Source: Streptomyces rimosus (lineage in GTDB: Bacteria > Actinomycetota > Actinomycetes > Streptomycetales > Streptomycetaceae). Taken from it: a stretch of 64,000 nucleotides of DNA. Below the pieces are notes generated by a model, which saw only the letters and a program-made list of their open reading frames with translations, had not been told where the DNA came from and did no database searches. The stretch's first letter is position 1. Each line of letters starts with the position of its first letter. Location: the NCBI RefSeq assembly GCF_008704655.1, contig NZ_CP023688.1:7074001-7138000 (forward strand), in the 5' to 3' direction. The position numbers and the translations under genes are program-made. This document shows, in pieces, positions 1 to 8,785 of the stretch.

Positions 1-1536
1 GAGGCCCGGTTTCCCCTCGCCGGGTGCGCCTTCGGCGGCGTCCCGGAACGGCACCCGCCGTACCGCCGCCGCGTCCTCCAGCGCGTCCAGCCGCAGCCCG
101 CGCGCCCGTACGCCGTGCAGGTACTGCCGCTCGTGCAGCACCCCGCCCGTGATGCCCTTCGCCTCCCCGAGCCTCGGCCCGTAGTTCACGCGCCCCAGCG
201 ACTCGACCCACAGCTCCACGGTGGCGGGCCCGGCCACCGCCGCGCCGATCTCCGCCTCCTCCTCGCTCAGGGTCGGTCCCCGTACCCCGTCCACGTACGT
301 CACCGCCAGGTCGCGCAGCCCCGTCACCCGCAGCGGGAACGGCCCGCGCGGTCCGGGCACCTCGAAGCGGTAGCGCACCAGGCCCCGGTCCACGTCCAGT
401 TCTTCGAAGGTCGGCGGCACACCCGAGGCCACCTCGGGACCGCCGAGCGCTTCCAGTACGTCCGCGAGCGGCGCCCACCCGGCCGGATCGGCCCGTACGG
501 GCGCGGCGAGCACCGGCGGCGGTTCGGGGAGCGCGGGCAGCGGGCCGGGGGAGTGCGCCGCCAGCACCTCGCGGAAAAGCCGGAACTTCTCCGTGGGGCG
601 CCCGCGTTCATCGAGGGGCGCGTCGTAGTCGTACGACGTCACGGTCGGCTGCAAGGCCCCGTCGTGCAGCTCGCCCGCCCGGTTCGCCCCCGCCCAGCCG
701 CCGAAGTTCGTCCCGCCGTGCGCCATGTAGACATTGACCGACGCACCGCACTCCAAGATCTCCCGCAGCGCCTCCGCCGCCTCCTCAGGAGGACGCGCCA
801 CCGGCGCCTCACCCCAGTGGGAGAACCACCCGCACCAGAACTCCATACACATCAGCGGCCCGCGCGGCTGGTGGCGACGGAGCACCGCGAACGCCTCGCG
901 CGCCCCCGAACCGAAGTTGGCCGTGGCCAGGACACCCGGCACGGAACCACCGGTGAGCATGTGATCCTCCGGGCCGTCCGAAGTGAACAGCGGCACCGTC
1001 ACACCGAGGCCGCGCAGCAGGTCCACCATGTGCGCCAGGTACGCCGCGTCGCTGCCGTACGACCCGTACTCGTTCTCCGCCTGCACCATCACCACCGGCC
1101 CGCCGCGGTCGTACTGCCGCGCCACCACCTGCGGCAGCAGCCGCCCGAACCACGCGTCCACCGCCCGCAGATACGCCCGGTCGCGGGTCCGCACCCGCCG
1201 CCCCAGCGGGCCGGTCAGCCAGTGCGGCAGCCCGCCGTTCTCCCACTCGGCGCAGATGTACGGACCGGGCCGGACCAGCGCCATCAGGCCCGCCGCCGAC
1301 ACCGCGTCCAGGAAGCGGCCCAGCGCGTCCGGATCGCGGTAGCCGCCCGGCCGCGGCTCGTGAAGATTCCAGGGCACATACGTCTCCACGCAGTTCAGGC
1401 CCATGGCGCGCAGCATCGCCAGCCGGTGGCCCCACTGCGCCTCGTGCACCCGGAAGTAGTGCAGCGCCCCCGACAGCAGCCGCACCGGCCGCCCGTCCCG
1501 CTCGAAATCCCGCTCACCCACCACGAACCCGCCCAC
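1..1536 (-). CDS. Beta-galactosidase, glycoside hydrolase family 35 (partial, C-terminus outside window)
   Basis: The minus strand reads as 512 residues of a GH35 enzyme that releases terminal beta-linked galactose from glycans. The N-terminal TIM barrel is visible: the family block SGALHYFRVH is near residue 22, ETYVPWNLHEP near 51, and RPGPYICAEWENGG near 89. Expected catalytic glutamates are present: the acid/base in QAENEYG (about residue 156) and the nucleophile in MEFWCGWFSHWGE (about 232). No signal peptide is seen, so it is probably intracellular. I chose the GTG at 1536 because it gives the short lead-in usual for the family; a GTG at 1527 is possible. It is divergent from an AraC regulator 206 bp away, a likely controller. 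The window edge falls exactly on a codon boundary and the gene continues beyond it. Confidence 0.93.
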   Translation of the reverse strand, partial: MGGFVVGERDFERDGRPVRLLSGALHYFRVHEAQWGHRLAMLRAMGLNCVETYVPWNLHEPRPGGYRDPDALGRFLDAVSAAGLMALVRPGPYICAEWENGGLPHWLTGPLGRRVRTRDRAYLRAVDAWFGRLLPQVVARQYDRGGPVVMVQAENEYGSYGSDAAYLAHMVDLLRGLGVTVPLFTSDGPEDHMLTGGSVPGVLATANFGSGAREAFAVLRRHQPRGPLMCMEFWCGWFSHWGEAPVARPPEEAAEALREILECGASVNVYMAHGGTNFGGWAGANRAGELHDGALQPTVTSYDYDAPLDERGRPTEKFRLFREVLAAHSPGPLPALPEPPPVLAAPVRADPAGWAPLADVLEALGGPEVASGVPPTFEELDVDRGLVRYRFEVPGPRGPFPLRVTGLRDLAVTYVDGVRGPTLSEEEAEIGAAVAGPATVELWVESLGRVNYGPRLGEAKGITGGVLHERQYLHGVRARGLRLDALEDAAAVRRVPFRDAAEGAPGEGKPGL

Positions 1537-1741
1537 GGCGCCCGTCCCGTCCGCTCCGCCCGATCCCCGGCCCACCCTGGCCTCTGGCGGCACACGGGTC
1601 CATGGACAAAGATCGACGCTGGTTGGACGGAACGGGGGCCGGGACGGAACGCGTACGGACGGAAACCGGACCGGACGGGACTGGGCCGGACGGGAACGGA
1701 CCGGAACGCGCCCGGTCAGGCACAGACGGGAGGACGCCCGC

Positions 1742-2617
1742 ATGTACCACACCTGGATGCGGTACTTCACACCCAGCCCGGCCCACCACCGGCTCGGCCT
1801 CGTATGCCTGGGCGTCGGACTCCAGCACGGCACCCTGCCGCCCGTCGGCCCCCGCGTCCTCAACCACCACGTCGCCGTCGTCATCGGCGCCGGACGCGGC
1901 TGGTACACCACACCCGACGGCACCCGGCGGCAGGTCACCGCCCCCGCCCTGCTGTGGCTCGTCCCCGGCGTCACCCACCACTACGGCGCCGACCCGCACA
2001 CCGGCTGGGACGAGAGCTTCGTCGACTTCACCGGCCCCGCCACCGCCACCTACACCGAACTGGGCTACATCGAACCCGAGAACCCCCTCGTGCCGCTCGC
2101 CGACACCGCCGCCGCCCGCGCCGCCATCGGCCGCATCACCCGCGCCGCCCGCCGCGGCAACCCCTTCCTGGAGGTGGAGACCGCCGCCGCCGTCCACGAA
2201 CTCCTCGTCGCACTGCGCCGCGCCCGCGCCGACACCGACGCGGACGGCGACCCCGTACTCCAGGCGCTCGCCCGCGACGCGTTCCTCCCGCTGTCCGTCG
2301 CCGAACACGCCGCCCGCCACGGCATGACCCCGGCCGCCCTGCGCACCGCCGTACGCCGCGGCGCCGGCTGCAGCCCCAAGGACTACCTGCTCGCCATCCG
2401 CCTCGGCCGCGCCAAGGAACTCCTCGCCGCCACCGAACTCCCCGTCGCCGCCGTCGCCCGCCGCGTCGGCTACACCGACCCGGCCTACTTCAGCCGCCTG
2501 TTCACCCGCCGCGTCGGCACCGCGCCCGTCCGCTTCCGCGCCCGCCAGGGCCACAGCGTCCCCGGCGGCTGGTCCACCCGCGTACCGGACCCGGACGACC
2601 CGCCGCGGATCGGCTGA
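1742..2617 (+). CDS. AraC/XylS family transcriptional regulator
   Basis: This 291-residue protein has the AraC layout. An N-terminal cupin-like sensing half (about residues 1-150) is followed by two C-terminal helix-turn-helices. The second HTH is canonical: VAAVARRVGYTDPAYFSRLF near residue 240, then the family tail GTAPVRFRAR. Such proteins usually bind a sugar and activate a neighbouring catabolic gene. It is divergent from the GH35 beta-galactosidase, so galactoside-responsive control of that gene is inferred. The GGGAGGA just before the ATG is a good ribosome site. The intergenic stretch is full of degenerate GGACGGGA / GGAACGG repeats that could hold its operators. Confidence 0.9.
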   Translation: MYHTWMRYFTPSPAHHRLGLVCLGVGLQHGTLPPVGPRVLNHHVAVVIGAGRGWYTTPDGTRRQVTAPALLWLVPGVTHHYGADPHTGWDESFVDFTGPATATYTELGYIEPENPLVPLADTAAARAAIGRITRAARRGNPFLEVETAAAVHELLVALRRARADTDADGDPVLQALARDAFLPLSVAEHAARHGMTPAALRTAVRRGAGCSPKDYLLAIRLGRAKELLAATELPVAAVARRVGYTDPAYFSRLFTRRVGTAPVRFRARQGHSVPGGWSTRVPDPDDPPRIG

Positions 2618-2697
2618 CGGGGCGCGGGGCGGTGGCGGGGCGCGCGGCGCCCGCACGGGGCGCGGCCCCGCCGGGAAAATCGCCGGTCGAGTGCGCG

Positions 2698-2720
2698 GTG
2701 TCAGTGGTGTACGGCAGCAT
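2698..2720 (+). promoter_or_regulatory. PafBC-like DNA-damage promoter of pepN (candidate)
   Basis: GTGTCAGTG at 2698-2706, an 8-nt spacer, and CAGCAT at 2715-2720. This deviates from the TTGTCAGTG-N8-TAnnnT consensus at the first base and at the first base of the -10. The geometry is identical to the polA site: the last T of the -10 is 7 nt before the ATG, giving a leaderless transcript. Confidence 0.5.
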
Positions 2721-2726
2721 GAGGAC

Positions 2727-5288
2727 ATGCCCGCACTGACGCGCGACGAGGCGCAGACCCGAGCCCGACTCCTCGACGTCCACCACTACACGGTCGACAT
2801 CGACCTCACCCACGGCGCCGACCACTTCCGCTCCCGCGCGGCCGTCCGCTTCAGTGCGCGCATACCGGGCGACACGTTCATCGACGTCAAACCCACCGAG
2901 CTGCGCTCCGCCACCCTGGACGGCCGCCCGCTCGCCCCGGACACCCTCGACGGCAACCGCCTGCCGCTCCCCGACCTCACCGCCGGCGAACACGAACTGC
3001 TCGTCGAAACCACCATGCCGTACTCCCACACCGGCGAGGGCATGCACCGCTTCACCGACCCCGCCGACGGCGAGACCTACGTCTACAGCCAGCTGTTCAT
3101 GGGCGACGTCCAGCGCGTCTTCGCCGCCTTCGACCAGCCCGACCTGAAGGCCGTCTTCGAGCTGACCGTCACCGCGCCCACCGGCTGGACCATCCTCGGC
3201 AACGGCATCGCCACCCGCCAGGACGGCGCCGCCAACCGCTGGACGCTCGCCCCCACCCCGCCCATCAGCACCTACCTCGTCGCCGTCGCCGCCGGCCCCT
3301 GGCACTCCGTGCACACCGAACACGCCGGCCTGCCCTTCGGCATCCACTGCCGCCGCTCCCTGGCCCCGTACCTGAACGCGGACGCCGAAGAGATCCTCGA
3401 CATCACCCGACGCTGCTACGACCGCTACCACACCCTCTTCGACGAGCCCTACCCCTTCGACTCCTACGACCAGGCGTTCGTCCCCGAGTTCAACCTCGGC
3501 GCCATGGAGAACCCCGGCCTGGTCACCTTCCGCGACGACTTCGTGCACCGCTCCGCCGTCACCGACACCGAGCGCCAGACCCGCGGCATGGTCATCGCCC
3601 ACGAGATGGCCCACATGTGGTTCGGCGACCTCGTCACCCTCGCGTGGTGGGACGACATCTGGCTCAACGAGTCCTTCGCCGAATACATGGGCTTCCAGGT
3701 CCTGTCGGAGGCCACCCGCTTCACCCACACCTGGACCGACTTCGGCATCGCCCGCAAGGGCTGGGGCTACGACGCCGACCAGCGCCCCTCCACCCACCCC
3801 GTCGCCCCCCTCCCCGAAGACGTCCCCGACACCGACTCCGCCCAGCTCAACTTCGACGGCATCTCCTACGCCAAGGGCGCCTCCGCACTGCGCCAGCTCG
3901 TCGCCTGGATGGGCGAGAAGGACTTCCTCAACGGCGTCAACGCCCACATCCGCCGCCACCGCTTCGGCAACGCCACCCTCGCCGACTTCATCGACTCCCT
4001 CGCCCGCGCCACCGACCGCGACGTGCACGCCTGGGCCGAGAGCTGGCTGCGCACCACCGGCGTCGACACCCTCACCCCCGTCCTCGGCACGGCCCCCGAC
4101 GGCGGCTGGACCCTGCGCGTCGACCGGGACGGCACCCGCCCCCACCACCTCACCGTCGGGCTGTACGACCGCGACCCCAACGACCCGGCCCGCCTCGTCG
4201 CCAGGGACCACCTGGCATGGGACATCCCGGCACCCGCCGCCGAGCCCGGGGTCGGCCTTCCGGACGGCGCCGCCCCGCCGCACCTGCACACCGCGCCGGG
4301 CCCCCGCCCCGCCCTGATCCTCCTGAACGACGGCGACCTCACTTACGCCAAGGTCCGCCTCGACCCCGCCTCCTGGGAAACCGTCCGCGAAGCGCTCTCC
4401 GGCCTGCCCGACCCCCTCAGCCGCACCGTCGTCTGGAACGCCGCCCGCGACATGGTCCGCGACGGCGAACTGCCCCCCGCCGCCTACCTGGACGCCGCCC
4501 GCGCCCACCTCCCGTACGAAACCGACATCGCCATCCTCTCCGGCGCCCTCACCTTCGCCCGCACCCAGATCGCCGACCGCTACCTCCCCGCCGCCGACCG
4601 GCCCGCCGCCCTGAACACCCTCAGCACCATCGCCCGCGACATCCTGCGCCGCACCGAAGGCTCCGAGAACGGCGACGGCCAGGGCCTGCGCCTGGTCGCC
4701 GTACGCCTCTTCATCGACAGCGCCACCACCCCCGACGGCATACAGGACTGGCTCTCCGGCGGCAGCGTCCCCGGCGGCCCCCTCCTCGACCCCGAACTGC
4801 GCTGGCGCATCCTCGGCCGCCTCGCCGTCCTCGGCGCCACCACCCCCGCCGCCATCGAGGACGAACTCGCCCGCGACCCCAGCGCCACCGGCCGCCAGGG
4901 CGCCGCGACCTGCCACGCCGCGCTGCCCGACCCGGCCGCGAAGCAGGCCGCCTGGGACGCCCTGTTCACCACCGACGAGCGCACGGACCTGTCCAACTAC
5001 CTCTTCAACGCCACCGCCGCCGGCTTCTGGGCCCCCGAACAGCTCGACCTGGTACGCCCCTACGCCGGGCGCTACTTCCCCGCCGCGGTGGCCCTGGCCG
5101 CCCGCCGCGGCCAGGCCCTGGCCGACTCCGTCGGCCGCTACGCCTTCCCCACGCCCCTCGTCGAGACCACCACCCTCGAACTGGGCGAGGAGTGCCTGCG
5201 CACCGCCGACCCGTCCCCGGCCCTGCGCCGCAAACTCATCGATCAGCTCGATGATCTGCGCAGGGCGCTGCGGGTGCGGGGGGAGTAG
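2727..5288 (+). CDS. pepN: Aminopeptidase N, M1 family zinc metallopeptidase
   Basis: The 853-residue protein matches the full length of actinobacterial PepN, which removes N-terminal residues from peptides in the cytoplasm. The exopeptidase signature GAMENPG is near residue 257. The zinc site is HEMAH at about 292-296 with the third ligand in NESFAEYMG at about 315, the M1 spacing HExxH-x18-E. The C-terminal half is the helical ERAP1-like domain. Reading is open further upstream, but the ATG at 2727 gives the family N-terminus MPALTRDEAQ and is preceded 7 nt away by a -10-like CAGCAT, so the mRNA may be leaderless. The upstream element resembles the PafBC DNA-damage motif. Confidence 0.95.
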   Translation: MPALTRDEAQTRARLLDVHHYTVDIDLTHGADHFRSRAAVRFSARIPGDTFIDVKPTELRSATLDGRPLAPDTLDGNRLPLPDLTAGEHELLVETTMPYSHTGEGMHRFTDPADGETYVYSQLFMGDVQRVFAAFDQPDLKAVFELTVTAPTGWTILGNGIATRQDGAANRWTLAPTPPISTYLVAVAAGPWHSVHTEHAGLPFGIHCRRSLAPYLNADAEEILDITRRCYDRYHTLFDEPYPFDSYDQAFVPEFNLGAMENPGLVTFRDDFVHRSAVTDTERQTRGMVIAHEMAHMWFGDLVTLAWWDDIWLNESFAEYMGFQVLSEATRFTHTWTDFGIARKGWGYDADQRPSTHPVAPLPEDVPDTDSAQLNFDGISYAKGASALRQLVAWMGEKDFLNGVNAHIRRHRFGNATLADFIDSLARATDRDVHAWAESWLRTTGVDTLTPVLGTAPDGGWTLRVDRDGTRPHHLTVGLYDRDPNDPARLVARDHLAWDIPAPAAEPGVGLPDGAAPPHLHTAPGPRPALILLNDGDLTYAKVRLDPASWETVREALSGLPDPLSRTVVWNAARDMVRDGELPPAAYLDAARAHLPYETDIAILSGALTFARTQIADRYLPAADRPAALNTLSTIARDILRRTEGSENGDGQGLRLVAVRLFIDSATTPDGIQDWLSGGSVPGGPLLDPELRWRILGRLAVLGATTPAAIEDELARDPSATGRQGAATCHAALPDPAAKQAAWDALFTTDERTDLSNYLFNATAAGFWAPEQLDLVRPYAGRYFPAAVALAARRGQALADSVGRYAFPTPLVETTTLELGEECLRTADPSPALRRKLIDQLDDLRRALRVRGE

Positions 5289-5657
5289 CGGGGGCGTCCC
5301 ATGGACCGGGCCGGGACGCGCGCCGTCCGGGCCCGGCCCGTCCCTGTGGCGCGTCACCCTTCCGAACGACGGGGGAGCCGCGGGGCGGGGGTGTGCCATG
5401 GACCGGGCCGAGACGCGCGCCGCCCCTCCCGTTCCATCGCCCCCCGGCGCGCAACCCCCTCCGTACGACACCCCGCGCACCACCCCCTGCGCACCGCGCC
5501 ACCGTGCGCCCCGCATACCAGGCGAGGCGATCATCACCGCGTCGCCCTTCGCCCCGGTCCCCCTTTCGGGTTGAGCTCGTCCACCTCGGCAGGCACACCA
5601 CCCGGCCCCGGCCAGGCTGTGATGTGCCCGTAGTCGTGCACCCGAAGGACCCGCCCC
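5289..5657. other. Intergenic region between pepN and the decarboxylase operon
   Basis: 369 bp with no supported gene. It holds a 27-bp direct repeat (5299-5325 and 5396-5422) and should contain the operon promoter. I saw no sequence resembling the IdeR/DmdR iron box (TTAGGTTAGGCTAACCTAA type), so iron control cannot be inferred from the DNA. Confidence 0.6.
5299..5422. repeat. 27-bp direct repeat, two copies
   Basis: Copies at 5299-5325 and 5396-5422, each starting CCATGGACCGGGCCG, differ at one base (G/A) and are spaced 97 bp apart start to start. Each contains ATGGACCGGGCC, so they may derive from duplication of a short coding start. Confidence 0.7.
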
Positions 5658-7199
5658 ATGAACACCCCGCCCCTCGCCGGCGGAGCCGCAGGCCCCGACG
5701 CCCTGCGCCCGCTCCTCGGCACCGTCCTCGACGCACTGCGCGACGGTGCGGAAGCCCGGGGCGGGCCGCTGCCCGCCGGCGGCCCCGGCCGCGTCGCCAC
5801 GCGGCTGCGGGAGGCCGCAGGCCCGGTCCTCCCCGAGACCGGCAGCGGGGCCCACGAAGCACTGCGCACCCTGGTGTACGGCATGGCCGAAGGCGCCGCC
5901 GACCCCGCCGACCCGCACTGCGCCGCCCACCTGCACTGCCCGCCGCTGGCCCTTGCCGCCGCGGCCGACCTGGCCGCCGCCGTCCTGAACCCGTCCATGG
6001 ACTCCTGGGACCAGGCCCCCGCCGCCTCCGCCCTCGAAGCCCGTACGGCCCGCGAACTGGCCGCCCTCGTCTACCCGTACGGTGCGCCCAGCTGTACGTA
6101 CGACTCCGACGTGTCCCCGAACGGTCCCGCCCGGTCGCCCCGGACCGACACCCCCACCGGCCCCGCCCGCCCGCTCGAAACCGCTCCGCCCGAGGCCCCC
6201 GCCCGCCCCCAGGGCAACGACCGCCCGGACGCCCTCGTCACCACCGGCGGCACCGAGTCCAACCAGCTCGGCCTGCTCCTCGCCCGCGAACACGCCCACA
6301 CCCGGCACACCGAGCCGCTCCGCGTCGTCTGCGGCGCCAATGCGCACCACAGCATCCACCGCGCCGCCTGGCTCCTCGGCCTCCCCGAACCCCTCGTCCT
6401 CCCCACCCCCAACGGCACCCTCGCCCCCCACACCCTCCACACCGCCCTCACCGACCTCCGCCACCCCGGCACCCCCGGCCCCCCGGTCCTCGTCTGCGCC
6501 ACCGCCGGCACCACCGACACCGGCGCCATCGACCCGCTCCCCGCCCTCGCCGACCTCGCGGACACCCACGGCGCCCGCCTCCACGTCGACGCCGCCTACG
6601 GCGGGCCCCTCCTGTTCAGCGACACCCACCGCCCGCTCCTCACCGGCCTGCACCGCGCCCACACCGTCACCCTCGACCTGCACAAACTCGGCTGGCAGCC
6701 GGTCGCCGCCGGCCTCCTCGCCGTCCCGGCCACGGCCCACCTCGCACCGCTGGCCCACCGCGCCGCCTACCTCAACGCCGACGACGACACCGAAGCCGGC
6801 CTCCCCGACCTGCTCGGCCGCTCCCTGCGGACCACCCGCCGCCCCGACGTCCTCAAGATGGCCGTCACCCTCAAGGCCCTCGGCCGCACCGGTCTCGCCG
6901 ACCTCGTCGACCGCACCCTCGCCGCCGCCCGCACCTTCGCCGACCTCATCGACGCCCACCCCGCCCACGAACTCCACTCCCGCCCCACCCTCAGCACCGT
7001 CCTCTTCCGCCCCGCCGGTGCCGACGACACCACCGTCGCCACCATCCGCCGCCGCCTCCTGCACCGCGGCCGCGCCGTCCTCGGGCGCGCTGCCACCCCC
7101 ACCGGGCTCTGGCTCAAGGCCACCCTCCTCAACCCGTACACCACCACCGACGACCTCACCTCCCTCCTGAAACTCGTGGAAGGCCACACCCCGCGATGA
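5658..7199 (+). CDS. PLP-dependent group II decarboxylase (DesA / diaminobutyrate decarboxylase-like)
   Basis: This 513-residue fold-type I PLP enzyme should decarboxylate a basic amino acid (lysine, ornithine or 2,4-diaminobutyrate) to a diamine. Visible family blocks are HLHCPP and NPSMDSWDQAPAA near residues 97-120, TTGGTESNQLG near 195, the PLP-nitrogen aspartate in HVDAAYGG near 310, and the PLP lysine in DLHKLGWQP (K about 343). The substrate-side block HCPP...MDSWDQ is closer to diaminobutyrate decarboxylases than to classic DesA, from memory. A Pro-rich insert of about 40 residues (about 148-190) separates barrel elements. The next gene overlaps by 4 bp (ATGA) and encodes an amine/lysine N-hydroxylase, so the two should make an N-hydroxy-diamine. 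The start has AAGGA about 10 nt upstream. Confidence 0.88.
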   Translation: MNTPPLAGGAAGPDALRPLLGTVLDALRDGAEARGGPLPAGGPGRVATRLREAAGPVLPETGSGAHEALRTLVYGMAEGAADPADPHCAAHLHCPPLALAAAADLAAAVLNPSMDSWDQAPAASALEARTARELAALVYPYGAPSCTYDSDVSPNGPARSPRTDTPTGPARPLETAPPEAPARPQGNDRPDALVTTGGTESNQLGLLLAREHAHTRHTEPLRVVCGANAHHSIHRAAWLLGLPEPLVLPTPNGTLAPHTLHTALTDLRHPGTPGPPVLVCATAGTTDTGAIDPLPALADLADTHGARLHVDAAYGGPLLFSDTHRPLLTGLHRAHTVTLDLHKLGWQPVAAGLLAVPATAHLAPLAHRAAYLNADDDTEAGLPDLLGRSLRTTRRPDVLKMAVTLKALGRTGLADLVDRTLAAARTFADLIDAHPAHELHSRPTLSTVLFRPAGADDTTVATIRRRLLHRGRAVLGRAATPTGLWLKATLLNPYTTTDDLTSLLKLVEGHTPR

Positions 7200-8704
7200 G
7201 CACCCCCCGCCCCGACGCCGCCGCCCTCCCACTGCCCTCCCCGAGCCCCGGACCCGACACCCCGGCCAGGACCCGCACCGCCGGCACCGAACCCGATCCC
7301 GCCGGCCACCGGCCCGTCAGCACCCCGGACGAGCCACTGGACCTCATCGGCATCGGCATCGGCCCCTTCAACCTCTCCCTCGCCGCCCTCGCCCACCCCC
7401 TGACCGAGCTGCGCACCGCCTTCTACGACCAGCGCCCCGCCTTCCAGTGGCACCCCGGCCTGCTCATCGAGGACGCCACCCTCCAAGTCCCCTTCCTCGC
7501 CGACCTCGTCACCCTCGCCGATCCCACCAGCCCCTGGAGTTTCCTGAACTACCTCAAGCACCGGGAACGGCTGTTCCCCTTCTACTTCGCCGAGCGCTTC
7601 CACATCCACCGCGCCGAATACGACGCCTACTGCCGCTGGGTCAGCACCAGCCTCCCCGCCCTGCACTTCCGCCACCAGGTGGACGCCGTCCGCTGGAACG
7701 CGGACCGCGCCGCCTTCGAGGTGGACTACACCCAGCTCGGCGCGGGCGGCGAAGCCGAGGCCCTGGGCCGCGCCTACGCCCGCAACCTCGCCCTCGGCAT
7801 CGGCAGCGTCCCGCACGTACCCGAAGCCCTCAAACCGCTCGCCGACGCCCCCGCCGTCCCCGTCCTCCACTCCGCCGACTACCTCGCCCACCGCGAACGC
7901 CTGCTGGCCGCCGAGCACATCACCGTCATCGGCGGCGGCCAGTCCGGCGCCGAGGTCTTCCTCGACCTGCTGCGCGCCCGCCCCGCCGGCCGCGAAGGGC
8001 TGCACTGGCTCGCCCGCACCGGCGCCTTCGCGCCCATGGAGTACAGCAAGCTCGGCCTCGAACACTTCACCCCCGACTACACCCGCTACTTCCACGCCCT
8101 CCCCGAGCCCGTACGCGACGAACTGCTGCCCGGCCAGTGGCAGCTCCACAAGGGCATCGACCACGGCACCCTCGCCGCCATCCACGACGAGCTGTACCGG
8201 CGCACCCTCCACGGCGGCTGGCCCGACGCCACCCTCACCCCCGGCGTCACCGTCCGCACGGCCGGCCGCGTCGGCACCACCAAGGTCGAACTCCACCTGG
8301 AACACCCGCACCAGGCCGCCCGCAGCCGCCTGACCACCGACGCCGTCGTCCTCGCCACCGGCTACCGGGCGTCCCGCAGCGACACCCTGCTCGCCGCGCT
8401 CGACCCCTACATGCGCCGCGACGCCGCCGTGCGCCCCCGCATCGACACCGAACAGCGCCTCGTACTGGACCCCTGCGTCACCGGCTCCGTCTTCGTCCAG
8501 AACGCCGAACACCACACCCACGGCGTCGGCACCCCCGACCTCGGCCTCGCCGCCTGGCGCGGCGCCACCATCCTCAACACCCTCACCGGCCGCCCCGTCT
8601 ACCCCCTGCCGGCCCGCACCGCCTTCACCACCTTCGGCCTGCGCCCCTCACCACCCCGCACCGCCGCCCCCCGCCCCAACTCCACCCTCATCGAAAACCC
8701 CTGA
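7196..8704 (+). CDS. Lysine/ornithine/diamine N-monooxygenase (DesB/IucD family)
   Basis: This 502-residue flavin N-hydroxylating monooxygenase uses FAD and NADPH to hydroxylate a terminal amine for hydroxamate siderophores. Motifs: FAD site GIGPFNLSLAAL near residue 47, substrate-side block LQVPFLADLVTLADPTSPWS near 98, NADPH site VIGGGQSGAE near 243, and the late ATGYRAS near 386. The first 40 or so residues are a Pro/Thr-rich extension beyond the usual family start. It is translationally coupled (ATGA) to the decarboxylase. No acyltransferase (DesC) or NIS synthetase (DesD) follows; a hairpin and a convergent gene come next, so the pathway is incomplete locally. Confidence 0.9.
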   Translation: MSTPRPDAAALPLPSPSPGPDTPARTRTAGTEPDPAGHRPVSTPDEPLDLIGIGIGPFNLSLAALAHPLTELRTAFYDQRPAFQWHPGLLIEDATLQVPFLADLVTLADPTSPWSFLNYLKHRERLFPFYFAERFHIHRAEYDAYCRWVSTSLPALHFRHQVDAVRWNADRAAFEVDYTQLGAGGEAEALGRAYARNLALGIGSVPHVPEALKPLADAPAVPVLHSADYLAHRERLLAAEHITVIGGGQSGAEVFLDLLRARPAGREGLHWLARTGAFAPMEYSKLGLEHFTPDYTRYFHALPEPVRDELLPGQWQLHKGIDHGTLAAIHDELYRRTLHGGWPDATLTPGVTVRTAGRVGTTKVELHLEHPHQAARSRLTTDAVVLATGYRASRSDTLLAALDPYMRRDAAVRPRIDTEQRLVLDPCVTGSVFVQNAEHHTHGVGTPDLGLAAWRGATILNTLTGRPVYPLPARTAFTTFGLRPSPPRTAAPRPNSTLIENP

Positions 8705-8711
8705 CCCGCCC

Positions 8712-8744
8712 GGCCCAGGCGCCGCACACACGGACACCTGGGCC
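8712..8744. terminator. Hairpin between convergent genes
   Basis: GGCCCAGG (8712-8719) pairs with CCTGGGCC (8737-8744) across a 17-nt loop, just after the N-monooxygenase stop. No clear T-run; a plausible terminator for the convergent pair. Confidence 0.5.
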
Positions 8745-8785
8745 TTCCGAACGGCCGGAACCCCTGGCCGTACGTACGCCGGACC

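Noticed and set aside
5540..5657. Iron box controlling the decarboxylase operon
   Set aside because: No sequence near the TTAGGTTAGGCTAACCTAA-type palindrome was found.
2502..7232. A 1576-codon open frame on the minus strand across pepN and the decarboxylase
   Set aside because: It is a codon-bias shadow: Gly/Glu/Val-rich with no domain, antisense to two genes with clear catalytic motifs.
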